Assembly (NCBI RefSeq): GCF_030684895.1
Contig: NZ_JAUXXP010000034.1
Span: 1 to 48,104, forward strand
Direction: 5' to 3'
Origin: Pseudomonas sp.
Lineage (GTDB): Bacteria > Pseudomonadota > Gammaproteobacteria > Pseudomonadales > Pseudomonadaceae
DNA length: 48,104 nt
Numbering within the stretch: position 1 is the first letter of the stretch; each line of letters starts with the position of its first letter. The position numbers and the translations under genes are program-made. The notes below the pieces were generated by a model. It was not told the origin of the DNA, searched no databases, and saw only the letters and a program-made list of their open reading frames with translations. Shown here one piece after another: positions 23,850 to 34,233 of the stretch.

Positions 23850-26333
23850 ATGACCCGATCTCCGTTCCGCCGTCTCGTTTTTGGCACCCTGCGCCGCGTG
23901 CTGTACCTCTGGGTGCGCTCGGAAACCATTAACCAGTCCGCCTTTACCCTCAAGCTCGACCGCAGCAAGCCGGTGTTCTACGTGCTGCAGCAGCCGTCGC
24001 TGAGTGACCTGGCCGTGGTCGATACCGAGTGCCGCAAGGCCGGCCTGCCGCGCCCGGTGCTGCCGGTGGCCGTGGGTGAGTTGCTGGAGCCTGCCGCCTT
24101 CTTCTACCTGACGCCTGAGCCCGACTGGCTCGGCCGGCAGGACAAACGCGGCATCTCGCCCACCCTGCAACGCCTGGTCAGCGCGCTGAGCCAGCATGCG
24201 GTGGACGATGCGCAGATCATTCCGGTCAGCGTGTTCTGGGGCCAATCACCGGACCGTGAAACCAGCCCGTGGAAGCTGCTGTTCGCCGACAGCTGGGCAG
24301 TTACCGGGCGTCTGCGCCGCCTGATCAGCATCCTGATTCTCGGGCGCAAGACCCGCGTGCAGTTCTCCACGCCGATTCATCTGCGCGAGCTGGTCGAACA
24401 GGACAAAGGCCACGAGCGCACCCTGCGCATGGTCCAGCGCATCCTGCGCGTGCACTTCCGTAATCAGAAGGCCGCGGTAATCGGCCCGGACGTGTCGCAC
24501 CGGCGCAACCTGGTCAAAGGCCTGGTGCACGGCCCGCAGGTGCGTCAGGCGATCATCGAAGAAGCCGAGCGCGAGAACATCAGCCTGGAGAAGGCCGAAA
24601 GTCAGGCCCTGCGCTATGGCAACGAGATCGCCTCGGACTACACCTATACCGCCATTCGCTTCCTCGAGCTGGTGCTGAGCTGGTTCTGGAACAAGATCTA
24701 CGACGGCATCAAGGTCAACCATATCGAGGGCGTGCAGGAAGTCGCCCAGGGCCACGAGGTGATCTATGTGCCCTGCCACCGCAGCCATATCGACTACCTG
24801 CTGCTGTCCTACCTGCTGTTTCGCAATGGCCTGACGCCGCCGCATATCGCCGCCGGCATCAACCTGAATATGCCGGTGATCGGCGGCCTGCTACGGCGTG
24901 GCGGCGCGTTCTTTATGCGCCGCACCTTCAAGGGCAACCCGCTGTACACCGCGGTGTTCAACGAATACCTGCACACCCTGTTCAGCAAGGGCTTCCCGGT
25001 CGAGTACTTCGTCGAAGGCGGCCGCTCGCGCACCGGGCGCATGCTGCAACCGAAAACCGGCATGCTGGCCATCACCATGCGCAGCTTTTTGCGCAGCAAC
25101 CGCCTGCCGGTGGTGTTCGTGCCGGTGTATATCGGCTACGAGCGTGTGCTGGAAGGCCGCACCTACCTCGGCGAGCTGCGCGGCGCGAGCAAGAAGAAAG
25201 AGTCGATCTTCGACATCTTCAAGGTCATCGGCGCGCTCAAGCAGCGCTTTGGCCATGTCTGGGTCAACTTCGGCGAGCCGATCAAACTGGCGGAATTCCT
25301 CGACAGCGAGCAACCCGATTGGCGCACGCAGGATTACGGCACCCAGTACCGCCCGGCCTGGCTCAATGAAGCCACCAACAACCTCGGCGAGCGGGTAGCC
25401 CAGCACCTCAACGAGGCGGCGGCGATCAACCCGGTCAACCTGGTGGCCCTGGCGCTGCTCTCCACCAGCAAATTGGCGCTGGATGACCGCGCCCTGTCGC
25501 GGGTGCTCGACCTCTATCTGGCCCTGCTGCGCAGCGTGCCCTACTCGCCACACACCACCTTGCCGGACGGCAACGGCCAGGCGCTGATCGAATACGTGCA
25601 GAAGATGAACCTGCTCGCCGAACAGAAGGATGCCCTCGGCAAGATCCTCTATCTGGACGAGCACAACGCCGTTCTGATGACCTACTACCGCAACAACGTG
25701 CTGCACATCTTCGCCCTGCCGGCGCTGCTGGCGAGCTTCTTCCAGAGCAGTTCACGGATGAGCCGCGAGCAGATCCTGCGCTTTACCCGCGCGCTCTACC
25801 CCTACCTGCAAGCCGAGCTGTTTATCCGCTGGAACCTGGATGAGCTGGACGGTGTGGTCGATCAATGGCTGGCCGCCTTCGTTGAACAGGGCCTGCTCAA
25901 GCTCGATGGCGACATGTACGTGCGCCCGGCGCCAAGCTCGCGCGAGTTCGTCCTGCTCACCCTGCTGGCCCGCGCCATCGTGCAGACCCTGCAGCGCTTC
26001 TATATGGCCACTGCCCTGCTGCTGAATGCCGGGCAGAACGCCATCAGCGCCGAAGAGCTGGAAGACCTCTGCACCGTGATGGCCCAGCGCCTGTCGATCC
26101 TGCATGGCCTCAACGCCCCGGAGTTCTTCGACAAGAGCCTGTTCCGCCACTTTATCCAGAGCCTGCTGGAGCATGGCGTGCTGCGTCAGGACGAAGCCGG
26201 CAAACTCAGCCACCACCCGCTGCTCAGCGAACTGGCCGAAGGCGCCGCCAAGCGCGTGCTGCCGGCGGAGATTCGCCTGTCGATTCGCCAGGTGGCCATG
26301 GATCGCAACGCGGATGTCGCCGAGCCGGTATAA
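23850..26333 (+). CDS. plsB: Glycerol-3-phosphate acyltransferase PlsB
   Basis: 827 residues, inner-membrane-associated enzyme that puts the first acyl chain on glycerol-3-phosphate, starting phospholipid synthesis. Acyltransferase motifs: HRSHID (His310-Asp315, the HX4D catalytic pair), [10 protein letters not shown] (about 351-360), [10 protein letters not shown] (387-396) and [11 protein letters not shown] (about 423). Length is near that of E. coli PlsB (about 807). The N-terminal and C-terminal domains are complete. The ribosome site ahead of the ATG is weak, but no better start exists. It is divergent from the RiPP operon and followed by a REPIN. Confidence 0.95.
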   Translation: MTRSPFRRLVFGTLRRVLYLWVRSETINQSAFTLKLDRSKPVFYVLQQPSLSDLAVVDTECRKAGLPRPVLPVAVGELLEPAAFFYLTPEPDWLGRQDKRGISPTLQRLVSALSQHAVDDAQIIPVSVFWGQSPDRETSPWKLLFADSWAVTGRLRRLISILILGRKTRVQFSTPIHLRELVEQDKGHERTLRMVQRILRVHFRNQKAAVIGPDVSHRRNLVKGLVHGPQVRQAIIEEAERENISLEKAESQALRYGNEIASDYTYTAIRFLELVLSWFWNKIYDGIKVNHIEGVQEVAQGHEVIYVPCHRSHIDYLLLSYLLFRNGLTPPHIAAGINLNMPVIGGLLRRGGAFFMRRTFKGNPLYTAVFNEYLHTLFSKGFPVEYFVEGGRSRTGRMLQPKTGMLAITMRSFLRSNRLPVVFVPVYIGYERVLEGRTYLGELRGASKKKESIFDIFKVIGALKQRFGHVWVNFGEPIKLAEFLDSEQPDWRTQDYGTQYRPAWLNEATNNLGERVAQHLNEAAAINPVNLVALALLSTSKLALDDRALSRVLDLYLALLRSVPYSPHTTLPDGNGQALIEYVQKMNLLAEQKDALGKILYLDEHNAVLMTYYRNNVLHIFALPALLASFFQSSSRMSREQILRFTRALYPYLQAELFIRWNLDELDGVVDQWLAAFVEQGLLKLDGDMYVRPAPSSREFVLLTLLARAIVQTLQRFYMATALLLNAGQNAISAEELEDLCTVMAQRLSILHGLNAPEFFDKSLFRHFIQSLLEHGVLRQDEAGKLSHHPLLSELAEGAAKRVLPAEIRLSIRQVAMDRNADVAEPV

Positions 26334-26362
26334 ACCGGCCTGGTCATGGCTCTACGGAATCT

Positions 26363-26433
26363 GTAGGAGCGGCCCATGGCCGCGAATAAGGCATATGCCT
26401 AGCGTGGTCATCGCGGGCATGGCCCGCTCCTAC
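26363..26433. repeat. REPIN downstream of plsB
   Basis: GTAGGAGCGGCCCATGGCCG (26363 on) and its inverted relative ending CTCCTAC (26411-26433) face each other 25 nt apart. It is the same unit as near the RAYT gene and sits 30 nt past the plsB stop. Confidence 0.8.
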
Positions 26434-26481
26434 GTCCTGCGACCCGATCCTCCCTACACAGCCCCAAGTCCTGCGAACGCC

Positions 26482-26697
26482 ATGCCCCCAGACAACGACC
26501 CAAGCAGCAAACCATCGCGCGCCGAGTTTCACCAGGCCAACCAGGCCCGCGCCGAAGTTGAAGCGCAGCGCCTGTTGACAGCCAAGGCCGAACTTGGCGC
26601 CCGCTGGCTTAGCTGGGTTGCTGCCGAGTTGTACGCCCTAAAACCCGCCGCCTACGCGCAGATGGTGCGCCGCGAGCTGCAGCGCTTAAACGCCTAA
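26482..26697 (+). CDS. Small conserved protein, unknown function
   Basis: 71 residues: a polar N-terminus, then two helix-like parts, EFHQANQARAEVEAQRLLTA and ARWLSWVAAELYALKPAAYAQM, and a basic end RRELQRLNA. No signal peptide. A similar small frame commonly follows plsB in Pseudomonas as I recall it, which supports it being real, but the ribosome site is weak. Function unknown. A longer open frame upstream is an alternate reading of plsB and is not used. Confidence 0.55.
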   Translation: MPPDNDPSSKPSRAEFHQANQARAEVEAQRLLTAKAELGARWLSWVAAELYALKPAAYAQMVRRELQRLNA

Positions 26698-26703
26698 CAA
26701 CCT

Positions 26704-26771
26704 GTAGCCCGGATGCAACCAGGGGAAGCCTAGCGCCCTGCATGTCCGCTCCCGGATTGCATCCGGGCTAC
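26704..26771. repeat. GTAGCCCGGATG palindromic repeat, copy 1
   Basis: GTAGCCCGGATGCAA and TTGCATCCGGGCTAC are perfect 15-bp inverted arms around a 38-nt loop. It lies between the convergent small gene and the chemoreceptor gene and could act as a shared 3' hairpin. Related copies lie at 35357 and 47305. Confidence 0.75.
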
Positions 26772-26782
26772 GAAGCTGGCTG

Positions 26783-28789
26783 CTAGCCGCGACTTAACCC
26801 GGTCAGGCGTGACGACAACGCCTGCATGGCGCTGCTGACCTGATCCAGTGCCTGGGCATCGCGGGCGTTTTCTTCGCTGATGCTGTGGATGCGCACCGCC
26901 AGTTCGTTGATCTCCTGAGTCACATGGCTTTGCTGCTGCGCCGCCACAGCGATCTGCTGGGCGCGCTGGGAAATATCATCGAAGCTCTGCACCGTACTGG
27001 ACAGCGCCGTCGCCGCGCCTTCGGCCTCGACCACCGCGTGTTCGGTACGCGCCTCGCCGGCTTGCATCGCCTGCACCGCCTGGCGTGAGGCCTGCTGCAG
27101 CGCGCTGATCATGGTGCTGATCTCATTGGCCGAGGCCTGGGTTTTACCCGCCAGGGTGCGCACCTCATCGGCCACCACGGCAAAACCACGGCCCTGCTCA
27201 CCGGCCCGCGCAGCCTCGATGGCGGCATTCAGCGCCAGCAGGTTGGTCTGTTCGGAAATCGCCTTGATCACATCCAGCACCGCGCCGACCTGCTGGCTGT
27301 CTTTCTCCAGCCGACTGATCACCATGGCCGCACCGGCCATTTCCGCCGACAGCGCCTGAATTGCCGAGCTGTTGGAGGCCACCTTCTGCTGCCCCTGCTG
27401 CACCACCAGCAGTGAACTCTGCGCAGTATTGGCGCAGTCGTTGGTGTTCTGCGCCACTTCCTGGGCACTCGACGACATCTCGGTAATCGCCGCCGCCAGC
27501 TGGGTGTTCTCTTGGCGCTGCTGCTCGGCGCGCCCGGCCAGGGTGCTGCTGAGGCCGCCCAGTTGCGCGGCTTCGGCCTGCAGATGGTCGGCTTCTTCGG
27601 CGATCCGCTGGAGCATGGTGCGCAACTGTCCGGCATAGCGATTGACCGCGTGGCGCAGTGCGCCGATTTCATCCTCACGCTCCACACTCAGTTCAACATC
27701 GCGGCTGGCCGAACCCCGGCCCAAGGAGTCAATCTGCGCGGTGGTTTCTTCCAGTTGGCCGATCAGCTTGCGCCCCGCCAACCAGGCCAGCGCCAGCAAC
27801 ACCGCCAGCAGTGGCAGGAGGAACAGCAGAATCTCCCAGGTCAGCGCCCGCGCCAGGCCGGTAACCCGCTCCTGCGGGGTGACCAGGCCGATGACCCAGC
27901 CGGTGTCGGGCATCACAAACAGGCTGACGCGGCTGGCCTGCTTGAGCTGTTCATCCTGTTGCAGATCAAGGTTACGAATCGCCCCTGAGCTGCTGCTGGT
28001 CAGCGCCGCCTGCACCGGCTTGAGCCAACTGTGCTGCTGTGCCAGGTCGGCAAACTTGAGCATCGCACTGCCCTTACCCCCGGTTATACCGGGGAAATGC
28101 AGCACGTTACCGGCCTGATCGAGGGCGAAGGCGTAACCATCGGTGACCTTGCCCTGCTCGGTGAGAAAGCGCGCCAGATCGTCCAGCAGCAGATCCAGGG
28201 TGGCGACGCCGGCAAAGCGCCCGGCAAGCTGGTAAGGCACGCTGCAGGTGACCATCGGTACGCCAGTGAACACATCCTGATAAGCCTCTGACCACAAGCA
28301 TCGTCCTGCCTTGCTGCTGCGCGCGCCGGTGTACCAGGCATCGTTGTGGTAACCGGGACCATCGGCGGCGTTGTAGTCGTCGGAATAAGCCAGGCGGCCA
28401 TCCGCGCCGCGCGCCCAGAAGAAACTGCGCCGCGCCGCGCCCTCGCTAAAAGCATTTGGCTCCGGCCACACACCACCGCCGGCAATCGCCTTATCACCTT
28501 GACTGTCGATCAGATTGGGCAGGCTGTTGAGGTACAGCGGCTCTTCACGCGGCAGCACTTCGGCCAGATGCGCCAGGCTGGCCGTCACCCCTTCAATGCG
28601 CGCCAACTGCAACGCCAGCTGGCGCACGATGGCGCTGCCGGTCTGCTCGATCAGCTCGCCACTGGCCGCCACCACACGCGGCTGGCCACGCAGGGCCATC
28701 ACGGCAAACACCGCCAGCGCGGTCAGAATCAGAAGGACGATGCAACCCAGGGTCAAACGCTGCGACAGCCGAACGGGGACAAAAGCCAT
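26783..28789 (-). CDS. Methyl-accepting chemotaxis protein with dCache-type sensor
   Basis: 668 residues. Membrane segment 1 at about 12-33, periplasmic double-Cache-like sensor (about 40-310, with [23 protein letters not shown] and DQAGNVL), membrane segment 2 (about 318-340), HAMP (about 340-392) and the cytoplasmic signalling helical hairpin with [20 protein letters not shown] and [16 protein letters not shown] (about 520-555). It ends in SRG without the NWETF-type CheR tether. AGGAG lies 6 nt before the ATG. Ligand unknown; dCache receptors often bind amino acids or amines. Transcribed alone. Confidence 0.9.
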   Translation of the reverse strand: MAFVPVRLSQRLTLGCIVLLILTALAVFAVMALRGQPRVVAASGELIEQTGSAIVRQLALQLARIEGVTASLAHLAEVLPREEPLYLNSLPNLIDSQGDKAIAGGGVWPEPNAFSEGAARRSFFWARGADGRLAYSDDYNAADGPGYHNDAWYTGARSSKAGRCLWSEAYQDVFTGVPMVTCSVPYQLAGRFAGVATLDLLLDDLARFLTEQGKVTDGYAFALDQAGNVLHFPGITGGKGSAMLKFADLAQQHSWLKPVQAALTSSSSGAIRNLDLQQDEQLKQASRVSLFVMPDTGWVIGLVTPQERVTGLARALTWEILLFLLPLLAVLLALAWLAGRKLIGQLEETTAQIDSLGRGSASRDVELSVEREDEIGALRHAVNRYAGQLRTMLQRIAEEADHLQAEAAQLGGLSSTLAGRAEQQRQENTQLAAAITEMSSSAQEVAQNTNDCANTAQSSLLVVQQGQQKVASNSSAIQALSAEMAGAAMVISRLEKDSQQVGAVLDVIKAISEQTNLLALNAAIEAARAGEQGRGFAVVADEVRTLAGKTQASANEISTMISALQQASRQAVQAMQAGEARTEHAVVEAEGAATALSSTVQSFDDISQRAQQIAVAAQQQSHVTQEINELAVRIHSISEENARDAQALDQVSSAMQALSSRLTGLSRG

Positions 28790-29004
28790 GCGATTACTCC
28801 TGCTTGGAAAGGACGCTCAGAGGGACTACCAGAACTGCTTACGAACCGCTCCTAGTTCCACCAGCAAGATCAGGTACTGCAAATACGCCACTGCCTAAGC
28901 AATTTGCGTACGCGCGCTGAAGCTGAATACGTCAGACGCATGCAGTGAGTTATAGATGAATAAGCGCCGGGCCGTGGCGCTTAACTTCCAGCAAGGCCGC
29001 TCGG

Positions 29005-30510
29005 CTAGTGCTCAGCCTTGTGCGTCAGCACCCGGCGCGTACGGTTTTTCGCCTCGGCCAGTTTGTAGGCCACGTAGTACTTGTAGATATTGCCAACATA
29101 ATCGACCGTCTCGCGGCCGACCACCCGCGCGGCCGAGTGTTCGACATTGCCGAACCAGACGTTCTGATCCAGCCCTGACTTCTCCGCCAGGCGGCGAAAC
29201 TTGCGCAGGTTGCCGGGCCCGGCGTTGTAGGCGGCAAAGCTCAGCAGGGTCTTGTTCATCGGCGTCAGTTCGGGGTCGTCCAGGTACTTGTCGGCCAGCA
29301 GGCGCATGTACTTGCTGCCCGCCTCGATATTCTTGTCAGCACTCTTGTCGATACCCCTGATGCCCACCATCGGGTCTGCCGCCGTAGTCGGCAGCAACTG
29401 CATGATGCCCACCGCGCCACGAGGGCTGCGCGCCGCCTGATTGAGCTGCGACTCCTGATACCCCTGCGCCATCAGCATCAGATAGTCGAACTCATAGGTG
29501 CCGGCATGCTTCTCGAACAACCCGACCAGCTCATTGAATTTCTTCAGCTCCGCCTCGCTGGCGGCATTCAACACGCGCTTGCTGTTCTTCACATACTTGT
29601 TGCGCAGGCTGTTGCCAAACGCCGTACCGGCCTTGTGTTTGCTCACAAAAGCCGCCAGCTCCTGCTTGAGCAATGGGCTGCTCTTGCGGATCGCCCAGGC
29701 AAACTCCGCGCCTTCATGGATATAAAACTCATCATGAATCTGCAGCTTGCTATACAGCGGGCTCCAGGCCTCGGCGATATAGCGGTCGACCACAATGGCA
29801 TTGAGCAGCCCAGCATTGAGCATTTCCAGCAGATCCTCGGACTCCAGGTTCTCATCCGCTGCGATGATCTTGATCGGCTTCAAGCCGCGCGCCTTGAACT
29901 GCCGGTTGATCGCGACCAGGTGCTCGAAATAACTGCTGGAGGCGCGCACCGTCACCTCCTGCCCGGCGAGATCCTCCAGCGTGCTCAGCGCGGCACTGGA
30001 CGGCCCGGTAATCACCGCCTCACGGATATTGCTGGAGAACGGCGCGGCAAAATCCAAGGTTTGCAGCCGCCCCTCGGTAATCGTCAGGCCGCCGGCGGCG
30101 ATATCGCCACCGCCGCTGAGCAACCTGGGCATCAGCTCATTGCGCGCCACCGGAATAAACATCACCTGCCAGCGCAGCGACTTCTGCGCATACGGATACC
30201 TGGCGTTAAGCCACGCCTCCAGCGCCCTGCCCAACTCATAGCTGATGCCCTGCTGGCGGCCGCGATCGACCATAAAGAAGGTCTTGCTGTACGGCACCAA
30301 CACCCGCACCAAGCGGCGCTCGCGCATACCATCGAAGTCGCCGATCCAATCCTCCGGCACCGGCAGCACCAGGTTATCCACCTCGGCCTCTTCGGCCTCA
30401 TTGAGCTGCGTCGACATCCAGTCAAACAAACTGGCCTGCGCCACAGGGCTGACCGCGCAGAGCCACAGCGCAGCCAGCACACACCCGCCCATCATCCGGT
30501 AACCACGCAT
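29005..30510 (-). CDS. MltF-like lytic transglycosylase with binding-protein domain
   Basis: 501 residues: signal peptide (about 1-27, ending AQAS), a family-3 binding-protein domain (about 55-300, with SGGGDIAAGGLTITEGR), then a lysozyme-like SLT domain (about 335-495) with catalytic Glu353 in QGYQESQLNQ, GAVGIMQLLP (366-375) and LLSFAAYNAGPGN (about 422-434). This is the MltF (family 1E) layout: a murein-cleaving enzyme with an attached regulatory ligand lobe. GGAG lies 7 nt before ATG 30510; the longer frame to 30906 is rejected. It is divergent from the DUF4197 gene. Confidence 0.85.
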   Translation of the reverse strand: MRGYRMMGGCVLAALWLCAVSPVAQASLFDWMSTQLNEAEEAEVDNLVLPVPEDWIGDFDGMRERRLVRVLVPYSKTFFMVDRGRQQGISYELGRALEAWLNARYPYAQKSLRWQVMFIPVARNELMPRLLSGGGDIAAGGLTITEGRLQTLDFAAPFSSNIREAVITGPSSAALSTLEDLAGQEVTVRASSSYFEHLVAINRQFKARGLKPIKIIAADENLESEDLLEMLNAGLLNAIVVDRYIAEAWSPLYSKLQIHDEFYIHEGAEFAWAIRKSSPLLKQELAAFVSKHKAGTAFGNSLRNKYVKNSKRVLNAASEAELKKFNELVGLFEKHAGTYEFDYLMLMAQGYQESQLNQAARSPRGAVGIMQLLPTTAADPMVGIRGIDKSADKNIEAGSKYMRLLADKYLDDPELTPMNKTLLSFAAYNAGPGNLRKFRRLAEKSGLDQNVWFGNVEHSAARVVGRETVDYVGNIYKYYVAYKLAEAKNRTRRVLTHKAEH

Positions 30511-30664
30511 GGCCGCTCTCCGCCTAAACCGTTGTCTCACCCTGCGGCTAAATACTGGCCCAGGCCCTGCAGCTGCGCCAGGCGAGTACCAATGCAGATT
30601 TGCCTCGGCGCGCCAGTCCGTTAAGCTCCAGCAACTGCCCCTCCATTGCACAAGGATGCCCACC

Positions 30665-31342
30665 ATGCTTCGTTTGCTTTCCCTGGCCGCCGGCCTCGCC
30701 CTCTCCAGCAGCGCCTTCGCCCTGTCGCTGGCCGACCTCTCGCAAAGCGACGCCAGCGGCGGCCTCAAGGACGCCCTCACCCAAGGCGCCAAAGTGGCCG
30801 TGCAGCAACTGGGCAAACCCGGCGGCTTCAGCAACAACCCAAACGTGCGCATCGAACTGCCGGGCAACCTCGGCAAAGCCGCAAAGACCATGAAGATGAT
30901 GGGCATGGGCGCGCAGGTTGATCAGCTCGAAGCGAGCATGAACAAAGCCGCCGAAGCCGCCGTACCGCAAGCCCAGGCGTTGCTGGTGGACTCGGTGAAG
31001 AAGATGACCGTGCAGGACGCCAAAAGCATCCTCGCCGGCCCGAACGATTCCGCCACCCAGTACCTGAACAAAACCAGCCGCGAACAGATCCGCGCCAAGT
31101 TCCTGCCCATCGTCAAACAAGCCACCGACCAGGTCGGCCTGGCCAAGCAATACAACAGCTTCGCCGGCCAAGCCGCGAGCTTCGGCGTGATCGACGCGAA
31201 AAGCGCGAATATCGAGAACTATGTGACTGAGCAGGCGCTGGACGGCCTGTTCACCATGATCGCCGAGCAGGAAGCCAGCATCCGCCAGAACCCTGCCGGT
31301 GCGGCGACCAGTTTGGCGAAGAAGGTGTTTGGGGCGTTGTAA
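30665..31342 (+). CDS. DUF4197 exported protein
   Basis: 225 residues with a signal peptide (about 1-20, ending SAFA). The mature chain is helical and rich in Ala/Lys/Gln, with SLADLSQSDASGGLKDALTQ at the start, then TMKMMGMGAQVDQLEASMNK and NPAGAATSLAKKVFGAL at the end, as in DUF4197. Function unknown. AAGGA lies 9 nt before the ATG. It is divergent from the mltF-like gene, 154 nt away. No clear terminator. Confidence 0.8.
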   Translation: MLRLLSLAAGLALSSSAFALSLADLSQSDASGGLKDALTQGAKVAVQQLGKPGGFSNNPNVRIELPGNLGKAAKTMKMMGMGAQVDQLEASMNKAAEAAVPQAQALLVDSVKKMTVQDAKSILAGPNDSATQYLNKTSREQIRAKFLPIVKQATDQVGLAKQYNSFAGQAASFGVIDAKSANIENYVTEQALDGLFTMIAEQEASIRQNPAGAATSLAKKVFGAL

Positions 31343-31613
31343 GGCGCGCCAATTCAAACGCTTGATAGCGATTTCCCACTTAATCAGTAGCTAGGTGCTG
31401 GCACATCCAAAGGAATGGGGAAGATTGATGAAAAAGATGTTGCTGGCAATGGCCCAGGAACATTACCCCGAACTTCTTTGGGCCTTCACATAGCAATGCT
31501 GAAAGTAGCCCGAGAGATATCTGTAGGCGGCGCGCGTTAGCGGCGAGTTTTTAATCGTGTTATCGCGGCTTAAGCCCCCTCCCACATACTCCATCTCAAA
31601 CAGCCAATAAAGC
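31343..31613. other. Gap after the DUF4197 gene
   Basis: Nothing certain is held here. A 21-codon frame at 31428-31493 (MKKMLLAMAQEHYPELLWAF) has a GGGGAAG ribosome site, so a very small peptide is possible, but coding evidence is weak. A GC-rich patch (about 31517-31540) hints at a worn repeat. Confidence 0.35.
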
Positions 31614-31638
31614 AAAGGGCCGCATCAAGCGGCCCTTT
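31614..31638 (-). terminator. Terminator after the ABC cluster
   Basis: AAAGGGCCGC and GCGGCCCTTT pair perfectly (10 bp). On the minus strand GCTTTATT follows the stem, ending the GldA-F-G unit 17 nt past its last stop. Confidence 0.75.
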
Positions 31639-31654
31639 GCAGGTACAGGCGGGA

Positions 31655-33490
31655 TCAGCCGTGCTTGCGCCGGCGCCACAGCCACAGCGCCAGCACGCCG
31701 AGGGTCAGCACCAGCGGCACCAGGGCGATATTGAGGAACTTGAGCGTGCGGCCCAGGGCCTCGATATCGGCATTCAGTTGATAGCGCACGTCGCGCAGTT
31801 CCTTGCGGATCGCCAGCTTCTGCTGCACAAACTGCTGCACTGCGGCCTGCTGCTCAGGCGTCAGCTCCAGGGCTTTGCTCGGGTCCTCGCTCTGCTGCAG
31901 GGCCGCGAGCTTCTGCTCGGTATCGGCCAGTTGCGTTTGCAGAGCCTGTTCCTTCTCGCGGAACTTGACCTCGGCCTCACGCTGTATGGCGTCCACCACC
32001 TCGAACGGACGGGTAAAGCGACCGCGCGAACGCACGCTGATCAGCGCTTCGGACCCGGCCAGGTTGTCCAGGGCGTTGATCGCAAAACCGGCGTTATCCG
32101 CCCAGGGCTGCGGGATGCGCTGGCCAAAGAAGTCCTGCACCTGTACCCACATGCGGTCGGTGAGCATGTCAGTGTCAGCCACGACGATCACGTTGATAGT
32201 GTCGGCCTGTTTGAGGCCATCTTTCTGCCCCTCAATGCCATCAGGGAAGGCCGACTGCGCCGGACCACTGATGCGCGCGGCCAGGGTGTAGCGCTCGCCG
32301 GTGGGTTGCAGTTCACGGATCAGCTCTTCCGGGTTGCTCAGCATGCCGAAGCGCTTGGCATCAAACGGCATGGCGTACTGCGAGCTGCGAATCAGCGGGG
32401 TGAAGGTGGTTTTCGCGCCTTCCAGCGGCTCCAGGATGCCAGCAGTGGCCACCGTCATAGTTTCCAGCGAGGCGGTACTGATGTCGTCCTTGTCCAACGC
32501 ATTCTTCGGCAGGCTCAGCCAGGCAGCATGGCGCACCGGACGTTGCCCCTGGCCCATACCAACTGACATGGCATAGGAGCCATCACCGAGCACTTGATCC
32601 GGCACCATACGCAGGCCCCAGGCCTTAAACAGCTCTGGCAGGTCAGAGGCCTTGTCGACCACCATCTCACCAGGCATATCGGCTTGAGTATCGGCCTCGC
32701 TGAACGGGTCCACAAAGGTCAGCAGTTTGCCGCCGCGCAGGACGAACTGGTCGATGGCGTACAGGGTTTGCTCGGGCAACTGCTTGGGATGGATCAGCAG
32801 CAACACCGAGACTTTTTCCGGGATCAAATCAACGTCACGTTTGAGGCTTTCGATCTGGAACAGCTGACGAATTTCCTCGATCAGCATCCAGGCCGGGGTC
32901 GGCTGACGCGCCGCCATATCGAAGCCGCCGTTGACCTGCAGGCCAGACAGCACACCGACCACCGGACGCTCGGGCTTAGCCAGGCTTTGCACCAGGCGGC
33001 TGAGTTCGTATTCGAGGAACTCCTCCTGATCCAGAGCAAAAAACGGGATCACCTGAGTCAGACCTTCGGCATTCTTACCAGCCAGACCGAAGTAGATCGA
33101 GTCGCCGCCCTGCTGCAGTGGAATGCCCTGCAGGCCGAATTCGGCGGCTTTGTCTTCGTCCTCGGAGAACGGCGCGGGGTCGATGATATTCAGCTTGAGC
33201 TTGTCGCCCGCCTCACGCTGATAAGCCTTGAGCATTTCCTCGACGCGCTTGGCGTAAGTGCGCAGCGCTGGCAGATCCTTGGTTGCAGTGTCGGAGTAGA
33301 AGAAGTTCAGCTCCACCGGCTCATCCAGCTCGGCAAGAATCTGCTCGGTGCCGCTGGAGAGGGTGTAGAGCTTCTGCTCAGTCAGATCCAGCCGCACGCC
33401 GCTAAGGCTGACGCTGGAGAACAGGTTGAAGGCGAGAAACGCCAGGGCAATGAGTGCAAGCCCGGCGCTGGAAACCATCAGCTTTTTCAT
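31655..33490 (-). CDS. GldG-family ABC auxiliary membrane protein
   Basis: 611 residues: an N-terminal membrane helix (about 8-28), a long extracytoplasmic region (about 30-560, with SGVRLDLTEQKLYTLSSGT and PVVGVLSGLQVNGGFD), a coiled-coil-prone part (about 500-560, FREKEQALQTQLADTEQKLA) and a C-terminal helix near 580-605. This matches GldG/ABC_transp_aux proteins, which partner a GldA-like ATPase and GldF-like permease. The gene starts 8 nt past the permease stop with TGAGG at 6 nt. In Bacteroidota the family serves gliding; here an export or envelope role is more likely. Last gene of the operon. Confidence 0.85.
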   Translation of the reverse strand: MKKLMVSSAGLALIALAFLAFNLFSSVSLSGVRLDLTEQKLYTLSSGTEQILAELDEPVELNFFYSDTATKDLPALRTYAKRVEEMLKAYQREAGDKLKLNIIDPAPFSEDEDKAAEFGLQGIPLQQGGDSIYFGLAGKNAEGLTQVIPFFALDQEEFLEYELSRLVQSLAKPERPVVGVLSGLQVNGGFDMAARQPTPAWMLIEEIRQLFQIESLKRDVDLIPEKVSVLLLIHPKQLPEQTLYAIDQFVLRGGKLLTFVDPFSEADTQADMPGEMVVDKASDLPELFKAWGLRMVPDQVLGDGSYAMSVGMGQGQRPVRHAAWLSLPKNALDKDDISTASLETMTVATAGILEPLEGAKTTFTPLIRSSQYAMPFDAKRFGMLSNPEELIRELQPTGERYTLAARISGPAQSAFPDGIEGQKDGLKQADTINVIVVADTDMLTDRMWVQVQDFFGQRIPQPWADNAGFAINALDNLAGSEALISVRSRGRFTRPFEVVDAIQREAEVKFREKEQALQTQLADTEQKLAALQQSEDPSKALELTPEQQAAVQQFVQQKLAIRKELRDVRYQLNADIEALGRTLKFLNIALVPLVLTLGVLALWLWRRRKHG

Positions 33491-33498
33491 GGGCGGCC

Positions 33499-34233
33499 TC
33501 AGTCAGCTTTCTTCAGGTCGATAACCACCGCCGTCGCAGCCAACCAGGCGGCGATCAGGGTGAGGAAGTACAGCAGGTCGCGCAGGTCGATCACGCCCTT
33601 GCTGATCGCATCGAAGCGGGTCAGGAAGCTCAAGGACGCCACGGCATCCACCAGCCATTGCGGCGCCCAGCCACTGAAACCGTCGAGCACCATGGGGAAG
33701 CCGCTGACGATAAACAGGAAGCACACGCTGACCGACAGAATGAAGGCAATCACCTGGTTCTTCGCCAAGGCCGACATGCACGAGCCAATCGCCAGGTAAG
33801 CCCCCGCCAGCAGCCAGCTGCCGATATAGCCGGTGATAATCGCGCCGTTGTCCGGCTCACCCAGGTAGTTGACGGTGATGATCATCGGGAAGGTCAGCAG
33901 CAGCGCCAGGCCAGCAAAGGCCCAGGCGGCGAGGAACTTGCCGGTGACCGCATCGAAACGGGTGATCGGCAGGGTCATCAGCAGCTCGATGGTGCCGCTC
34001 TTGCGCTCCTCGGCCCACAGGCGCATGGCAATCGCCGGCACCAGAAACAGATACAACCAGGGGTGGAAGTTGAAGAACGGCGCGAGGTTGGCCTGGCCGC
34101 TCTCAAAAAAACCACCGAGGTAGAAGGTGAACACCCCGGACAGCACCAGAAAGATCAGGATAAATACGTAAGCCAGCGGCGTGGCGAAGTAGCTCGCCAG
34201 CTCGCGCTTGAAGATCACCGACAGCTTGGTCAT
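33499..34233 (-). CDS. ABC-2/GldF-type permease
   Basis: 244 residues with six membrane segments. It begins KRELASYFATPLAYVFILIF and has WAEERKSGTIELLMTLPITR (about 75-94), the conserved coupling region of GldF/NosY-like permeases, then KFLAAWAFAGLALLLTFP. Overlaps the ATPase stop by 4 nt (34230-34233) and is coupled to it. GGAGAGCGT precedes the ATG at 34233; the longer frame to 34311 is rejected. Works with the upstream ATPase and the downstream GldG-like protein. Confidence 0.85.
   Translation of the reverse strand: MTKLSVIFKRELASYFATPLAYVFILIFLVLSGVFTFYLGGFFESGQANLAPFFNFHPWLYLFLVPAIAMRLWAEERKSGTIELLMTLPITRFDAVTGKFLAAWAFAGLALLLTFPMIITVNYLGEPDNGAIITGYIGSWLLAGAYLAIGSCMSALAKNQVIAFILSVSVCFLFIVSGFPMVLDGFSGWAPQWLVDAVASLSFLTRFDAISKGVIDLRDLLYFLTLIAAWLAATAVVIDLKKAD

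Noticed and set aside
26104..26697. 197-codon frame containing the small gene at 26482
   Set aside because: Its first part runs within plsB and through the REPIN; only the last 71 codons look like a protein.
29506..30624. 372-codon plus-strand frame
   Set aside because: Antisense to the MltF-like gene, which has the catalytic Glu and both domains.
31428..31493. 21-codon frame as a gene
   Set aside because: It has a plausible ribosome site but no conservation evidence; noted under the gap only.
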